Shown: in pieces, positions 9,914 through 22,996 of the stretch
Layout of the letters: each line of letters begins with the position of its first letter
Position numbering within the stretch: position 1 is the first letter of the stretch
The notes under the pieces: generated by a model
The model's database searches: none
Seen by the model: the letters and a program-made list of their open reading frames with translations, nothing else
What the model was told of the DNA's origin: nothing
Program-made: the position numbers and the translations under genes
Assembly (NCBI GenBank): GCA_026874595.1
Contig: CM049309.1
Coordinates: forward strand, 12,944,576 to 13,008,575
DNA length: 64,000 bases
Source: Sipunculus nudus
Taxonomy: Eukaryota; Annelida; Sipuncula; Golfingiida; Sipunculidae
Direction of reading: 5' to 3'

Positions 9914-10861
9914 TTAAAAAGGAAACTGTTTGTGAAACTGGCTAAGCACCGTCTGGGTCTGTTCAGCAGGGATGAGGGCCATGAGCTCCAGGGCATCTCT
10001 CATTCTCTTGAGCGTTTCATAGTTGTCTCTGCCCGTGACCGTCAGAGTGAAGACTTCCATATCACCTACTTTCCTCCGCTTGTCCATCGTGGCACCGACC
10101 TGCGGAGCCCCAAGACCTGTGGCTTTTCTTTTCTGGCCCGCCTGTGGACCTGTCTTCTCATCCACCCGACGGTCCCGACCGGGGCAGGCACAGATTCGGA
10201 CCTCGGCAGACTGTCTGCCCAGCACTTGCCCCTGGTGTTCCAGCGTGAAGATGACCCTGAGAGGGCGTCTGTTGAGTCCACCCACACAGGAAGAGAAACA
10301 CATGAACTGGTAGAGGTTGGTGATCCATTGGTTACCCGCTTGTGGTGTCTGATGAGGTATAATGACTGACTGCCTGCGCGTTTCGGGGTCCTCGTAGTAC
10401 CGGGAAAGTGAATGTTCGCATCGCAGCAGGTGGGATGGTGCTGGGTGGTTGTCGTTGAACTCGCTTGTACCGGCGTGGTTTGGACATCAGGTGACGATCT
10501 CCTGCACGTGTTCCGGTTTGACATAGACAGGCATGGCTCTGATAATACTACCGCTGGGAGGTGGGGTGTCACGTGACGCATTGGCTTCCAGCAGATCCTG
10601 TACGCTGCCGGCATGAGTGTAATATTCTTCGGGATCCGTTTTCAGAAGATCGGCGTGTGGACGGCCGAGAACTCCCTCCACGTCCGCCGTGCTGAGTGGA
10701 CAGAGGTCCTCCGAATCCGAACCGGAACTGAGCGAATGCCACAGCTGATCCACCTCATCTGAAACATCGTTTTGCTCGGTGTCTTCTAGCACAAACGCTG
10801 GTTGCTTTTTCGCCGGGCTGGTTTGAAGATTGGTCCGATGATAGTGCATGAATGAAGTCAT
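9914..10861 (-). pseudogene. p53: p53 copy 4: 255-bp in-frame deletion plus nonsense codon
   Basis: The start codon is at 10859-10861. Codons 99-183 (proline-rich linker and first quarter of the DNA-binding domain, including the Lys155 loop) are missing in frame, with a few bases of microhomology at the breakpoint near 10568. Codon 210, the Arg175 equivalent, has changed from CGA to TGA, a CpG-to-TpG event, at about 10487-10489. The first open piece therefore encodes only 124 residues: the transactivation motif and a fragment of the DNA-binding domain. Other substitutions include D11N, Y31N, D85G and D94N, more than in the intact copies, as expected of a copy released from constraint. The normal stop region follows at 9914. 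The TATA box is retained. Confidence 0.95.
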
Positions 10862-12992
10862 TTTTTTTTCAGTTATTGTGAATAGCAGGATGTTGTTATG
10901 TGAAAAGCGGCTCGGATACTGCAGTCAATTACGGGAAGTGGGTATATATATTTGACCATTGTATTTAAAGTGATAAGTATTTCCTGAAGAGCGGTCAGTT
11001 CATAAGGCGTTCTTGAGAGTAGATATCTAGCGCAGTCTGGTACTCGCCATCGCAGAACCTATTGGACATGGTCCATTACTCTCAACCCATCACATCACAG
11101 GGCGTGGGAGGAATGATTAGGTCGGGGCGCCCGGTGCGGGCAGGGCCGTCCCGGTCCACTGCTTCTCACTCGGAACCGGGCAAGCCTCTTGATTATCATT
11201 ACCAGTGCTCAGTTAAGGGAAATGACTTCAAACGGAGACTTAAACAATCGCAATGTTCTTGCAGTGTAACAGTGAGAAGATTATTACTCGGAGACCGCAT
11301 TTAAATGCAGTTCAGAAAAGAGGGACAATCATCATTAATTCATGCAGTCGCTGGTATTTTGCCGCTGTTGCGCTGAAACTAAACAACCATTTTAATTATC
11401 CTAGTGATACATAATAAAATAACAACAATTCAGTACAAGTACACGTGATGAGGTTCATTTAACAGGTTTGACTCAAGTGAATAATATTTTTTTAATGAAT
11501 TCTATTTGGGCCGAATCGAAAAAAAAATCTTATCTTCTCGTAATGATTTCTATTTTATGTGCTCCTCGATTAGAATTATAAAGGGTGACACTAAAACTAC
11601 CATTTTAAACGTAAAATGTTCGAAAGATTTTTGGCTATTTTTTTTTTTTTTTTTTTTTTTTTAGGCTCATGGATTGACAGCGGTGATGTCATCCGGTGTG
11701 GGCGAAGTAACCAGCGACTAGGATAACCGCTGAGGAAACAGCTTCCGTAACTGACAGGCTTTAATAAATTAACAACTATATTTGTTCTCTTCTCACACAC
11801 ACATTCACGCGCGCACATGCAGTGAATCAATTTTTAATATATTAATGCGCACGATAAGAATAAAGAGATATATACATATCACCAATTAACATATATATTT
11901 TACTGCAGTGTCGCTGAATATACGTCAGGTGAAGACATCATGCAGTTCTTACATCAAACATTGCCGGCAGTCTGACCGACACGCACATGCATGTAAAAGT
12001 TTAAACAAACCAAAATGAGTCGTCAAGAAAAATCGACAAGTAACATCCAAAATGCAGTTACCAATAAAAATACATTTTAACCAACACCTGCAGAAATAAA
12101 AAAAATTTCCTGACCGCTTTGATGTAATACCGAGCAAAAGATCAAAGGCTGTTGTTTGTAAATTTGATGAAATTCGGAATTTTATTTTTGGTTCACCAAA
12201 GGCAATATCAAAACGATAACGTTATCAAAAATAACTCCGACAAATTCACATGGCATTTTTATGTGTGACATTGAAAGTTTGGGTTGAGTTACAGAATTAA
12301 TCGGAAACGAGCTCGATATACAGGAAAGCAGCCCTTCATTTTCATGTTCCGCTGCACTCTTGTAAAGGCCGAGGATTAATTTGCGGGAACAACTTTTGTT
12401 TTGCTATTGTACCGGTACAAAAGGCGACTTTGTCTGGGCCTGCGTATTCAGAAAATGAGATATCCTGGGTTCCATCATCTTTTAATAGTGGGCTTTATAT
12501 TTTGCGGGATTTATTTCACGAGCCCCGGGCAAAGACTGCAACAAAGTATTCATGTTCGGAAAGCGCGTACTGCATTGAGTCTCTATATATATAGTCTCCT
12601 GTATTGATAATGATGTAATCGCATGATTTTAATAAGGAAAATGGGTTACCAGAATTCGTAACAGACAGGATTTTCTCCATATTTATTGAAGATAAATGAC
12701 AATAATATCTGACAGTGGGTTGAAAATATTTATTATAATATAATTCAATATTTCAAGCAAATGAAATAGTTTATGTAGCAACAATATTGACATAACCCGC
12801 AACAATTTACATGTACACAAGGATGTTAGAAAAATATTGTTATTTTAGTGGATCAACACGTAAAAGCACCGAGTGCACGAAATATAAGCAAATACATAGA
12901 TGTAATATATTATAGCACCTAAAGAGTTGTGAACCTAATATTTGAGGCGCTGCTCATGCAGCAGGCATGCAGAATGTCCTCTGGAAATTAGG
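10862..12992. other. Spacer 4
   Basis: Spacer following the pseudogene copy, with a T25-AG tract (11638-11662). It does not show the extra decay seen in the copy 4 coding region, so the gene was damaged locally rather than the whole unit being old. No gene seen. Confidence 0.75.
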
Positions 12993-14195
12993 TTAAAAAG
13001 GAAACTGTTTGTGAAACTGGCTGAGCACCGTCTGGGTCTGTTCAGCAGGGATGAGGGCCATGAGCTCCAGGGCATCTCTCATTCTCTTGAGCGTTTCATA
13101 GTTGTCTCTGCCCGTGACCGTCAGAGTGAAGACTTCCATATCACCTACTTTCCTCCGCTTGTCCATCGTGGCACCGACCTGCGGAGCCCCAAGACCTGTG
13201 GCTTTTTTTTTCTGGCCCGCCTGTAGACCTGTCTTCTCATCCACCCGACGGTCCCGACCGGGGCAGGCACAGATTCGGACCTCGGCAGACTGTCTGCCCA
13301 GCACTTGCCCCTGGTGTTCCAGCGTGAAGATGACCCTGAGAGGGCGTCTGTTCAGTCCACCCACACAGGAAGAGAAGCACATGAACTGGTAGAGGTTGGT
13401 GATCCATTGGTTACCCGCTTGTGGTGTCTGATGAGGTATAATGACTGACTGCCTGCGCGTTTCGGGGTCCTCGTAGTACCGGGAAAGTGAATGTTCGCAT
13501 CGCAGCAGGTGGGATGGTGCTGGGTGGTTGTCGTTGAACTCGCTTGTACCGGCGTGGTTTGGACATCGGGTGACGATCTCCTGCACGTGTTCCGGCTTGA
13601 CATAGACAGGCATGGCTCTGATAATACTACCGCTGGGAGGTGGGGTGGCCGTGGTGAACTTGACCGGACAAGCAGTGGCCATGCGCACATAGAGTTTATT
13701 CAGAGCTGGTGAGTAGGTCCAGTTGGCAGATTTGGTGTCCTTGACTGGCTGTTCGAAACCCACCTGGAAGCCGTAGTGGCCTGGGTATGCCGTGGCAGAC
13801 GGCAGGGAGTGCTGCTGGCCTGTGGCTGGAGAAGCCTGCGGTGACGGGGTTGATGTGGTCAGGGGTACAGGGATTTGCGAGTCCGCTGCTCTGTCACTCA
13901 TGTCACGTGACGCATCGGCTTCCAGCAGATCCTGTACGCTGTCGGCATGAGTGTAATATTCTTCGGGATCCGTTTTCAGAAGATCGGCGTGTGGACGGCC
14001 GAGAACTCCCTCCACGTCCGCCGTGCTGAGTGGACAGAGGTCCTCCGAATCCGAACCGGAACTGAGCGAATGCCACAGCTGATCCACCTCATCTGAAACA
14101 TCGTATTGCTCGGTGTCTTCTAGCACAAACGCTGGTTGCTTTCTCGCCGGGCTGGTTTGAAGATCGGTCCGATGATAGTGCATGAATGAAGTCAT
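12993..14195 (-). CDS. p53: p53-family protein, copy 5 (K18R, P324L, R330K)
   Basis: Open 400-codon frame. It differs from the reference protein at Lys18 to Arg near the N-terminus, Pro324 to Leu in the linker and Arg330 to Lys in the first basic cluster. The last change keeps positive charge, so nuclear import is probably unaffected. The plus-strand T run at 13203-13210 that gives the Lys change lengthens a mononucleotide tract inside the coding region, but the frame is kept. DNA-binding and tetramerization domains are unchanged. Confidence 0.96.
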   Translation of the reverse strand: MTSFMHYHRTDLQTSPARKQPAFVLEDTEQYDVSDEVDQLWHSLSSGSDSEDLCPLSTADVEGVLGRPHADLLKTDPEEYYTHADSVQDLLEADASRDMSDRAADSQIPVPLTTSTPSPQASPATGQQHSLPSATAYPGHYGFQVGFEQPVKDTKSANWTYSPALNKLYVRMATACPVKFTTATPPPSGSIIRAMPVYVKPEHVQEIVTRCPNHAGTSEFNDNHPAPSHLLRCEHSLSRYYEDPETRRQSVIIPHQTPQAGNQWITNLYQFMCFSSCVGGLNRRPLRVIFTLEHQGQVLGRQSAEVRICACPGRDRRVDEKTGLQAGQKKKATGLGAPQVGATMDKRRKVGDMEVFTLTVTGRDNYETLKRMRDALELMALIPAEQTQTVLSQFHKQFPF

Positions 14196-16337
14196 TTTTT
14201 TCAGTTATTGTGAATAGCAGGATGTTGTTATGTGAAAAGCGGCTCGGATACTGCAGTCAATTACGGGAAGTGGGTATATATATTTGACCATTGTATTTAA
14301 AGTGATAAGTATTTCCTGAAGAGCGGTCAGTTCATAAGGCGTTGTTGAGAGTAGATATCTAGTGCAGTCTGGTACTCGCCATCGCAGAACCTATTGGACA
14401 CGGTCCATTACTCTCAACCCATCACATCACAGGGCGTGGGAGGAATGATTAGGTCGGGGCGCCCGGTGCGGGCAGGGCCGTCCCGGTCCACTGCTTCTCA
14501 CTCGGAACCGGGCAAGCCTCTTGATTATCATTACCAGTGCTCAGTTAAGGGAAATGACTTCAAACGGAGACTTAAACAATCGCAATGTTCTTGCAGTGTA
14601 ACAGTGAGAAGATTATTACTCGGAGACCGCATTTAAATGCAGTTCAGAAAAGAGGGACAATCATCATTAATTCATGCAGTCGCTGGTATTTTGCCGCTGT
14701 TGCGCTGAAACTAAACAACCATTTTAATTATCCTAGTGATACATAATAAAATAACAACAATTCAGTACAAGTACACGTGATGAGGTTTATTTAACAGCTT
14801 TGACTCAAGTGAATAATATTTTTTTAATGAATTCTTTTTGGGCCGAATCGAAAAAAAAATCTTATCTTCTCGTAATGATTTCTATTTTATGTGCTCCTCG
14901 ATTAGAATTATTAGAATTATTAGAAGGGTGACACTAAAATTACCATTTTAAACGTAAAATGTTCGAAAGATTTTTGGCTATTTTTTTTTTTTTTTTTTTT
15001 TTTTTAGGCTCATGGATTGACAGCGGTGATGTCATCCGGTGTGGGCGAAGTAACCAGCGACTAGGATAACCGCTGAGGAAACAGCTTCCGAAACTGACAG
15101 GCTTTAATAAATTAACAACTATATTTGTTCTCTTCTCACACACACATTCACGCGCGCACATGCAGTGAATCAATTTTTAATATATTAATGCGCAAGATAA
15201 GAATAAAGAGATATATACATATCACCAATTAACATATATATTTTACTGCAGTGTCGCTGAATATACGTCAGGTGAAGACATCATGCAGTTCTTACATCAA
15301 ACATTGCCGGCAGTCTGACCGACACGCACATGCATGTAAAAGTTTAAACAAACCAAAATGAGTCGTCAAGAAAAATCGACAAGTAACATCCAAAAATGCA
15401 GTTACCAATAAAAAAACATTTTAACCAATACCTGCAGAAATAAAAAAAAATTTCCTAACCGCTTTGATGTAATACCGAGCAAAAGATCAAAGGCTGTTGT
15501 TTGTAAATTTGATGAAATTCGGAATTTTATTTTTGGTTCACCAAAGGCAATATCAAAACGATAACGTTATCAAAAATAACTCCGACAAATTCACATGGCA
15601 TTTTTATGTGTGACATTGAAAGTTTGGGTTGAGTTACAGAATTAATCAGAAACGAGCTCGATATACAGGAAAGCGGCCCTTCATTTTCATGTTCCGCTGC
15701 ACTCTTGTAAAGGCCGAGGATTAATTTGCGGGAACAACTTTTGTTTTGCTATTGTACCGGTACAAAAGGCGACTTTGTCTGGGCCTGCGTATTCAGAAAA
15801 TGAGATATCCTGGGTTCCATCATCTTTTAATAGTGGGCTTTATATTTTGCGGGATTTATTTCACGAGCCCCGGGCAAAGACTGCAACAAAGTATTCATGT
15901 TCGGAAAGCGCGTACTGCATTGAGTCTCTATATATATAGTCTCTTGTATTGATAATGATGTAATCGCATGATTTTAATAAGGAAAACGGGTTACCAGAAT
16001 TCGTAACAGACAGGATTTTCTCCATATTTATTGAAGATAAATGACAATAATATCTGACAGTGGGTTGAAAATATTTATTATAATATAATTGAATATGTCA
16101 AGCAAATGAAATAGTTTATGTAGCAACAATATTGACATAACCCGCAACAATTTACATGTACACAAGGATGTTAGAAAAATATTGTTATTTTAGTGGATCA
16201 ACACGTAAAAGCACCGAGTGCACGAAATATAAGCAAATACATAGATGTAATATATTATAGCACCTAAAGAGTTGTGAACCTAATATTTGAGGCGCTGCTC
16301 ATGCAGCAGGCATGCAGAATGTCCTCTGGAAATTAGG
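14196..16337. other. Spacer 5, with small local triplication
   Basis: The longest ordinary spacer. The string ttagaatta is repeated near 14900-14925 (attagaattattagaatta), a private slippage-type expansion. T25-AG tract at 14981-15005. No gene seen. Confidence 0.78.
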
Positions 16338-17540
16338 TTAAAAAGGAAACTGTTTGTGAAACTGGCTGAGCACCGTCTGGGTCTGTTCAGCAGGGATGAG
16401 GGCCATGAGCTCCAGGGCATCTCTCATTCTCTTGAGCGTTTCATAGTTGTCTCTGCCCGTGACCGTCAGAGTGAAGACTTCCATATCACCTACTTTCCTC
16501 CGCTTGTCCATCGTGGCACCGACCTGCGGAGCCCCAAGACCTGTGGCTTTTCTTTTCTGGCCCGCCTGTGGACCTGTCTTCTCATCCACCCGACGGTCCC
16601 GACCGGGGCAGGCACAGATTCGGACCTCGGCAGACTGTCTGCCCAGCACTTGCCCCTGGTGTTCCAGCGTGAAGATGACCCTGAGAGGGCGTCTGTTCAG
16701 TCCACCCACACAGGAAGAGAAGCACATGAACTGGTAGAGGTTGGTGATCCATTGGTTACCCGCTTGTGGTGTCTGATGAGGTATAATGACTGACTGCCTG
16801 CGCGTTTCGGGGTCCTCGTAGTACCGGGAAAGTGAATGTTCGCATCGCAGCAGGTGGGATGGTGCTGGGTGGTTGTCGTTGAACTCGCTTGTACCGGCGT
16901 GGTTTGGACATCGGGTGACGATCTCCTGCACGTGTTCCGGCTTGACATAGACAGGCATGGCTCTGATAATACTACCGCTGGGAGGTGGGGTGGCCGTGGT
17001 GAACTTGACCGGACAAGCAGTGGCCATGCGCACATAGAGTTTATTCAGAGCTGGTGAGTAGGTCCAGTTGGCAGATTTGGTGTCCTTGACTGGCTGTTCG
17101 AAACCCACCTGGAAGCCGTAGTGGCCTGGGTATGCCGTGGCAGACGGCAGGGAGTGCTGCTGGCCTGTGGCTGGAGAAGCCTGCGGTGACGGGGTTGATG
17201 TGGTCAGGGGTACAGGGATTTGCGAGTCCGCTGCTCTGTCACTCATGTCACGTGACGCATCGGCTTCCAGCAGATCCTGTACGCTGTCGGCATGAGTGTA
17301 ATATTCTTCGGGATCCGTTTTCAGAAGATCGGCGTGTGGACGGCCGAGAACTCCCTCCACGTCCGCCGTGCTGAGTGGACAGAGGTCCTCCGAATCCGAA
17401 CCGGAACTGAGCGAATGCCACAGCTGATCCACCTCATCTGAAACATCGTATTGCTCGGTGTCTTCTAGCACAAACGCTGGTTGCTTTTTCGCCGGGCTGG
17501 TTTGAAGATCGGTCCGATGATAGTGCATGAATGAAGTCAT
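16338..17540 (-). CDS. p53: p53-family protein, copy 6, identical in protein to copies 2 and 7
   Basis: Open 400-codon frame with the consensus protein sequence. Its upstream spacer belongs to a different subtype from that of copy 2: a 23-T tract and a variant spacer shared with units 3 and 10. The same protein is thus found next to different spacer haplotypes. That fits exchange or gene conversion between units rather than simple duplication of whole units. Confidence 0.97.
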   Translation of the reverse strand: MTSFMHYHRTDLQTSPAKKQPAFVLEDTEQYDVSDEVDQLWHSLSSGSDSEDLCPLSTADVEGVLGRPHADLLKTDPEEYYTHADSVQDLLEADASRDMSDRAADSQIPVPLTTSTPSPQASPATGQQHSLPSATAYPGHYGFQVGFEQPVKDTKSANWTYSPALNKLYVRMATACPVKFTTATPPPSGSIIRAMPVYVKPEHVQEIVTRCPNHAGTSEFNDNHPAPSHLLRCEHSLSRYYEDPETRRQSVIIPHQTPQAGNQWITNLYQFMCFSSCVGGLNRRPLRVIFTLEHQGQVLGRQSAEVRICACPGRDRRVDEKTGPQAGQKRKATGLGAPQVGATMDKRRKVGDMEVFTLTVTGRDNYETLKRMRDALELMALIPAEQTQTVLSQFHKQFPF

Positions 17541-19669
17541 TTTTTTCAGTTATTGTGAATAGCAGGATGTTGTTATGTGAAAAGCGGCTCGGATACTGCA
17601 GTCAATTACGGGAAGTGGGTATATATATTTGACCATTGTATTTAAAGTGATAAATATTTTTCTGAAGAGCGGTCAGTTCATAAGGCGTTGTTGAGAGTAG
17701 ATATCTAGCGCAGTCTGGTACTCGCCATCGCAGAACCTATTGGACACGGTCCATTACTCTCAACCCATCACATCACAGGGCGTGGGAGGAATGATTAGGT
17801 CGGGGCGCCCGGTGCGGGCAGGGCCGTTCCGGTCCACTGCTTCTCACTCGGAACCGGGCAAGCCTCTTGATTATCATTACCAGTGCTCAGTTAAGGGAAA
17901 TGACTTCAAACGGAGACTTAAACAATCGCAATGTTCTTGCAGTGTAACAGTGAGAAGATTATTACTCGGAGACCGCATTTAAATGCAGTTCAGAAAAGAG
18001 GGACAATCATCATTAATTCATGCAGTCCCTGGTATTTTGCCGCTGTTGCGCTGAAACTAAACAACCATTTTAATTATCCTAGTGATACATAATAAAATAA
18101 CAACAATTCAGTACAAGTACACGTGATGAGGTTCATTTAACAGGTTTGACTCAAGTGAATAATATTTTTTTATGAATTCTATTTGGGCCGAATCGAAAAA
18201 AAAATCTTATCTTCTCGTAATGATTTCTATTTTATGTGCTCCTCGATTAGAATTATAAAGGGTGACACTAAAATTACCATTTTAAACGTAAAATGTTCGA
18301 AAGATTTTTGGCTATTTTTTTTTTTTTTTTTTTTTTTAGGCTCATGGATTGACAGCGGTGATGTCATCCGGTGTGGGCGAAGTAACCAGCGACTAGGATA
18401 ACCGCTGAGGAAACAGCTTCCGTAACTGACAGGCTTTAATAAATTAACAACTATATTTGTTCTCTTCTCACACACACATTCACGCGCGCACATGCAGTGA
18501 ATCAATTTTTAATATATTAATGCGCAAGATAAGAATAAAGAGATATATACATATCACCAATTAACATATATATTTTACTGCAGTGTCGCTGAATATACGT
18601 CAGGTGAAGACATCATGCAGTTCTTACATCAAACATTGCCGGCAGTCTGACCGACACGCACATGCATGTAAAAGTTTAAACAAACCAAAATGAGTCGTCA
18701 AGAAAAATCGACAAGTAACATCCAAAAATGCAGTTACCAATAAAAATACATTTTAACCAATACCTGCAGAAATAAAAAAAAATTTCCTAACCGCTTTGAT
18801 GTAATACCGAGCAAAAGATCAAAGGCTGTTGTTTGTAAATTTGATGAAATTCGGAATTTTATTTTTGGTTCACCAAAGGCAATATCAAAACAATAACGTT
18901 ATCAAAAATAACTCCGACAAATTCACATGGCATTTTTATGTGTGACATTGAAAGTTTGGGTTGAGTTACAGAATTAATCGGAAACGAGCTCGATATACAG
19001 GAAAGCGGCCCTTCATTTTCATGTTCCGCTGCACTCTTGTAAAGGCCGAGGATTAATTTGCGGGAACAACTTTTGTTTTGCTATTGTACCGGTACAAAAG
19101 GCGACTTTGTCTGGGCCTGCGTATTCAGAAAACGAGATATCCTGGGTTCCATCATCTTTTAATAGTGGGCTTTATATTTTGCGGGATTTATTTCACGAGC
19201 CCCGGGCAAAGACTGCAACAAAGTATTCATGTTCGGAAAGCGCGTACTGCATTGAGTCTCTATATATATAGTCTCTTGTATTGATAATGATGTAATCGCA
19301 TGATTTTAATAAGGAAAATGGGTTACCAGAATTCGTAACAGACAGGATTTTCTCCATATTTATTGAAGATAAATGACAATAATATCTGACAGTGGGTTGA
19401 AAATATTTATTATAATATAATTGAATATGTCAAGCAAATGAAATAGTTTATGTAGCAACAATATTGACATAACCCGCAACAATTTACATGTACACAAGGA
19501 TGTTAGAAAAATATTGTTATTTTAGTGGATCAACACGTAAAAGCACCGAGTGCACGAAATATAAGCAAATACATAGATGTAATATATTATAGCACCTAAA
19601 GAGTTGTGAACCTAATATTTGAGGCGCTGCTCATGCAGCAGGCATGCAGAATGTCCTCTGGAAATTAGG
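17541..19669. other. Spacer 6, subtype of units 3 and 10
   Basis: Shares with spacers 3 and 10 the aaatatttttctg and tgcagtccctgg variants, and with spacer 3 the variant aaaacgagat near 19130. T23-AG tract at 18315-18337. The central palindrome GATAACGTTATC is broken here by one base (aataacgttatc, near 18893). No gene seen. Confidence 0.78.
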
Positions 19670-20872
19670 TTAAAAAGGAAACTGTTTGTGAAACTGGCTG
19701 AGCACCGTCTGGGTCTGTTCAGCAGGGATGAGGGCCATGAGCTCCAGGGCATCTCTCATTCTCTTGAGCGTTTCATAGTTGTCTCTGCCCGTGACCGTCA
19801 GAGTGAAGACTTCCATATCACCTACTTTCCTCCGCTTGTCCATCGTGGCACCGACCTGCGGAGCCCCAAGACCTGTGGCTTTTCTTTTCTGGCCCGCCTG
19901 TGGACCTGTCTTCTCATCCACCCGACGGTCCCGACCGGGGCAGGCACAGATTCGGACCTCGGCAGACTGTCTGCCCAGCACTTGCCCCTGGTGTTCCAGC
20001 GTGAAGATGACCCTGAGAGGGCGTCTGTTCAGTCCACCCACACAGGAAGAGAAGCACATGAACTGGTAGAGGTTGGTGATCCATTGGTTACCCGCTTGTG
20101 GTGTCTGATGAGGTATAATGACTGACTGCCTGCGCGTTTCGGGGTCCTCGTAGTACCGGGAAAGTGAATGTTCGCATCGCAGCAGGTGGGATGGTGCTGG
20201 GTGGTTGTCGTTGAACTCGCTTGTACCGGCGTGGTTTGGACATCGGGTGACGATCTCCTGCACGTGTTCCGGCTTGACATAGACAGGCATGGCTCTGATA
20301 ATACTACCGCTGGGAGGTGGGGTGGCCGTGGTGAACTTGACCGGACAAGCAGTGGCCATGCGCACATAGAGTTTATTCAGAGCTGGTGAGTAGGTCCAGT
20401 TGGCAGATTTGGTGTCCTTGACTGGCTGTTCGAAACCCACCTGGAAGCCGTAGTGGCCTGGGTATGCCGTGGCAGACGGCAGGGAGTGCTGCTGGCCTGT
20501 GGCTGGAGAAGCCTGCGGTGACGGGGTTGATGTGGTCAGGGGTACAGGGATTTGCGAGTCCGCTGCTCTGTCACTCATGTCACGTGACGCATCGGCTTCC
20601 AGCAGATCCTGTACGCTGTCGGCATGAGTGTAATATTCTTCGGGATCCGTTTTCAGAAGATCGGCGTGTGGACGGCCGAGAACTCCCTCCACGTCCGCCG
20701 TGCTGAGTGGACAGAGGTCCTCCGAATCCGAACCGGAACTGAGCGAATGCCACAGCTGATCCACCTCATCTGAAACATCGTATTGCTCGGTGTCTTCTAG
20801 CACAAACGCTGGTTGCTTTTTCGCCGGGCTGGTTTGAAGATCGGTCCGATGATAGTGCATGAATGAAGTCAT
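19670..20872 (-). CDS. p53: p53-family protein, copy 7, consensus protein
   Basis: Open 400-codon frame encoding the consensus protein, identical to copies 2 and 6 as far as I can see. The ATG is at 20870-20872, followed upstream by the A-tract, a putative 58-60 nt leader and the TATA box. All p53 functional residues listed for copy 2 are present. Confidence 0.97.
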   Translation of the reverse strand: MTSFMHYHRTDLQTSPAKKQPAFVLEDTEQYDVSDEVDQLWHSLSSGSDSEDLCPLSTADVEGVLGRPHADLLKTDPEEYYTHADSVQDLLEADASRDMSDRAADSQIPVPLTTSTPSPQASPATGQQHSLPSATAYPGHYGFQVGFEQPVKDTKSANWTYSPALNKLYVRMATACPVKFTTATPPPSGSIIRAMPVYVKPEHVQEIVTRCPNHAGTSEFNDNHPAPSHLLRCEHSLSRYYEDPETRRQSVIIPHQTPQAGNQWITNLYQFMCFSSCVGGLNRRPLRVIFTLEHQGQVLGRQSAEVRICACPGRDRRVDEKTGPQAGQKRKATGLGAPQVGATMDKRRKVGDMEVFTLTVTGRDNYETLKRMRDALELMALIPAEQTQTVLSQFHKQFPF

Positions 20873-22996
20873 TTTTTTTTCAGTTATTGTGAATAGCAGG
20901 ATGTTGTTATGTGAAAAGCGGCTCGGATACTGCAGTCAATTACGGGAAGTGGGTATATATATTTGACCATTGTATTTAAAGTGATAAGTATTTCCTGAAG
21001 AGCGGTCAGTTCATAAGGCGTTGTTGAGAGTAGATATCTAGCGCAGTCTGGTAGTCGCCATCGCAGAACCTATTGGACACGGTCCATTACTCTCAACCCA
21101 TCACATCACAGGGCGTGGGAGGAATGATTAGGTCGGGGCGCCCGGTGCGGGCAGGGCCGTCCCGGTCCACTGCTTCTCACTCGGAACCGGGCAAGCCTCT
21201 TGATTATCATTACCAGTGCTCAGTTAAGGGAAATGACTTCAAACGGAGACTTAAACAATCGCAATGTTCTTGCAGTGTAACAGTGAGAAGATTATTACTC
21301 GGAGACCGCATTTAAATGCAGTTCAGAAAAGAGGGACAATCATCATTAATTCATGCAGTCGCTGGTATTTTGCCGCTGTTGCGCTGAAACTAAACAACCA
21401 TTTTAATTATCCTAGTGATACATAATAAAATAACAACAATTCAGTACAAGTACACGTGATGAGGTTTATTTAACAGGTTTGACTCAAGTGAATAATATTT
21501 TTTAATGAATTCTATTTGGGCCGAATCGAAAAAAAAATCTTATCTTCTCGTAATGATTTCTATTTTATGTGCTCCTCGATTAGAATTATAAAGGGTGACA
21601 CTAAAACTACCATTTTAAACGTAAAATGTTCGAAAGATTTTTGGCTATGTTTTTTTTTTTTTTCAGGCTCATGGATTGACAGCGGTGATGTCATCCGGTG
21701 TGGGCGAAGTAACCAGCGACTAGGATAACCGCTGAGGAAACAGCTTCCGTAACTGACAGGCTTTAATAAATTAACAACTATATTTGTTCTCTTCTCACAC
21801 ACACATTCACGCGCGCACATGCAGTGAATCAATTTTTAATATATTAATGCGCAAGATAAGAATAAAGAGATATATACATATCACCAATTAACATATATAT
21901 TTTACTGCAGTGTCGCTGAATATACGTCAGGTGAAGACATCATGCAGTTCTTACATCAAACATTGCCGGCAGTCTGACCGACACGCACATGCATGTAAAA
22001 GTTTAAATAAACCAAAATGAGTCGTCAAGAAAAATCGACAAGTAACATCCAAAAATGCAGTTACCAATAAAAAAACATTTTAACCAATACCTGCAGAAAT
22101 AAAAAAAAATTTCCTAACCGCTTTGATGTAATACCGAGCAAAAGATCAAAGGCTGTTGTTTGTAAATTTGATGAAATTCGGAATTTTATTTTTGGTTCAC
22201 CAAAGGCAATATCAAAACGATAACGTTATCAAAAATAACTCCGACAAATTCACATGGCATTTTTATGTGTGACATTGAAAGTTTGGGTTGAATTACAGAA
22301 TTAATCAGAAACGAGCTCGATATACAGGAAAGCGGCCCTTCATTTTCATGTTCCGCTGCACTCTTGTAAAGGCCGAGGATTAATTTGCGGGAACAACTTT
22401 TGTTTTGCTATTGTACCGGTACAAAAGGCGACTTTGTCTGGGCCTGCGTATTCAGAAAATGAGATATCCTGGGTTCCATCATCTTTTAATAGTGGGCTTT
22501 ATATTTTGCGGGATTTATTTCACGAGCCCCGGGCAAAGACTGCAACAAAGTATTCATGTTCGGAAAGCGCGTACTGCATTGAGTCTCTATATATATAGTC
22601 TCTTGTATTGATAATGATGTAATCGCATGATTTTAATAAGGAAAACGGGTTACCAGAATTCGTAACAGACAGGATTTTCTCCATATTTATTGAAGATAAA
22701 TGACAATAATATCTGACAGTGGGTTGAAAATATTTATTATAATATAATTGAATATGTCAAGCAAATGAAATAGTTTATGTAGCAACAATATTGACATAAC
22801 CCGCAACAATTTACATGTACACAAGGATGTTAGAAAAATATTGTTATTTTAGTGGATCAACACGTAAAAGCACCGAGTGCACGAAATATAAGCAAATACA
22901 TAGATGTAATATATTATAGCACCTAAAGAGTTGTGAACCTAATATTTGAGGCGCTGCTCATGCAGCAGGCATGCAGAATGTCCTCTGGAAATTAGG
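20873..22996. other. Spacer 7
   Basis: T14-CAG subtype (tract 21650-21663), like units 1, 2, 8, 11 and 12. It has the tagtcgcc variant near 21053. No gene seen. Confidence 0.78.
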
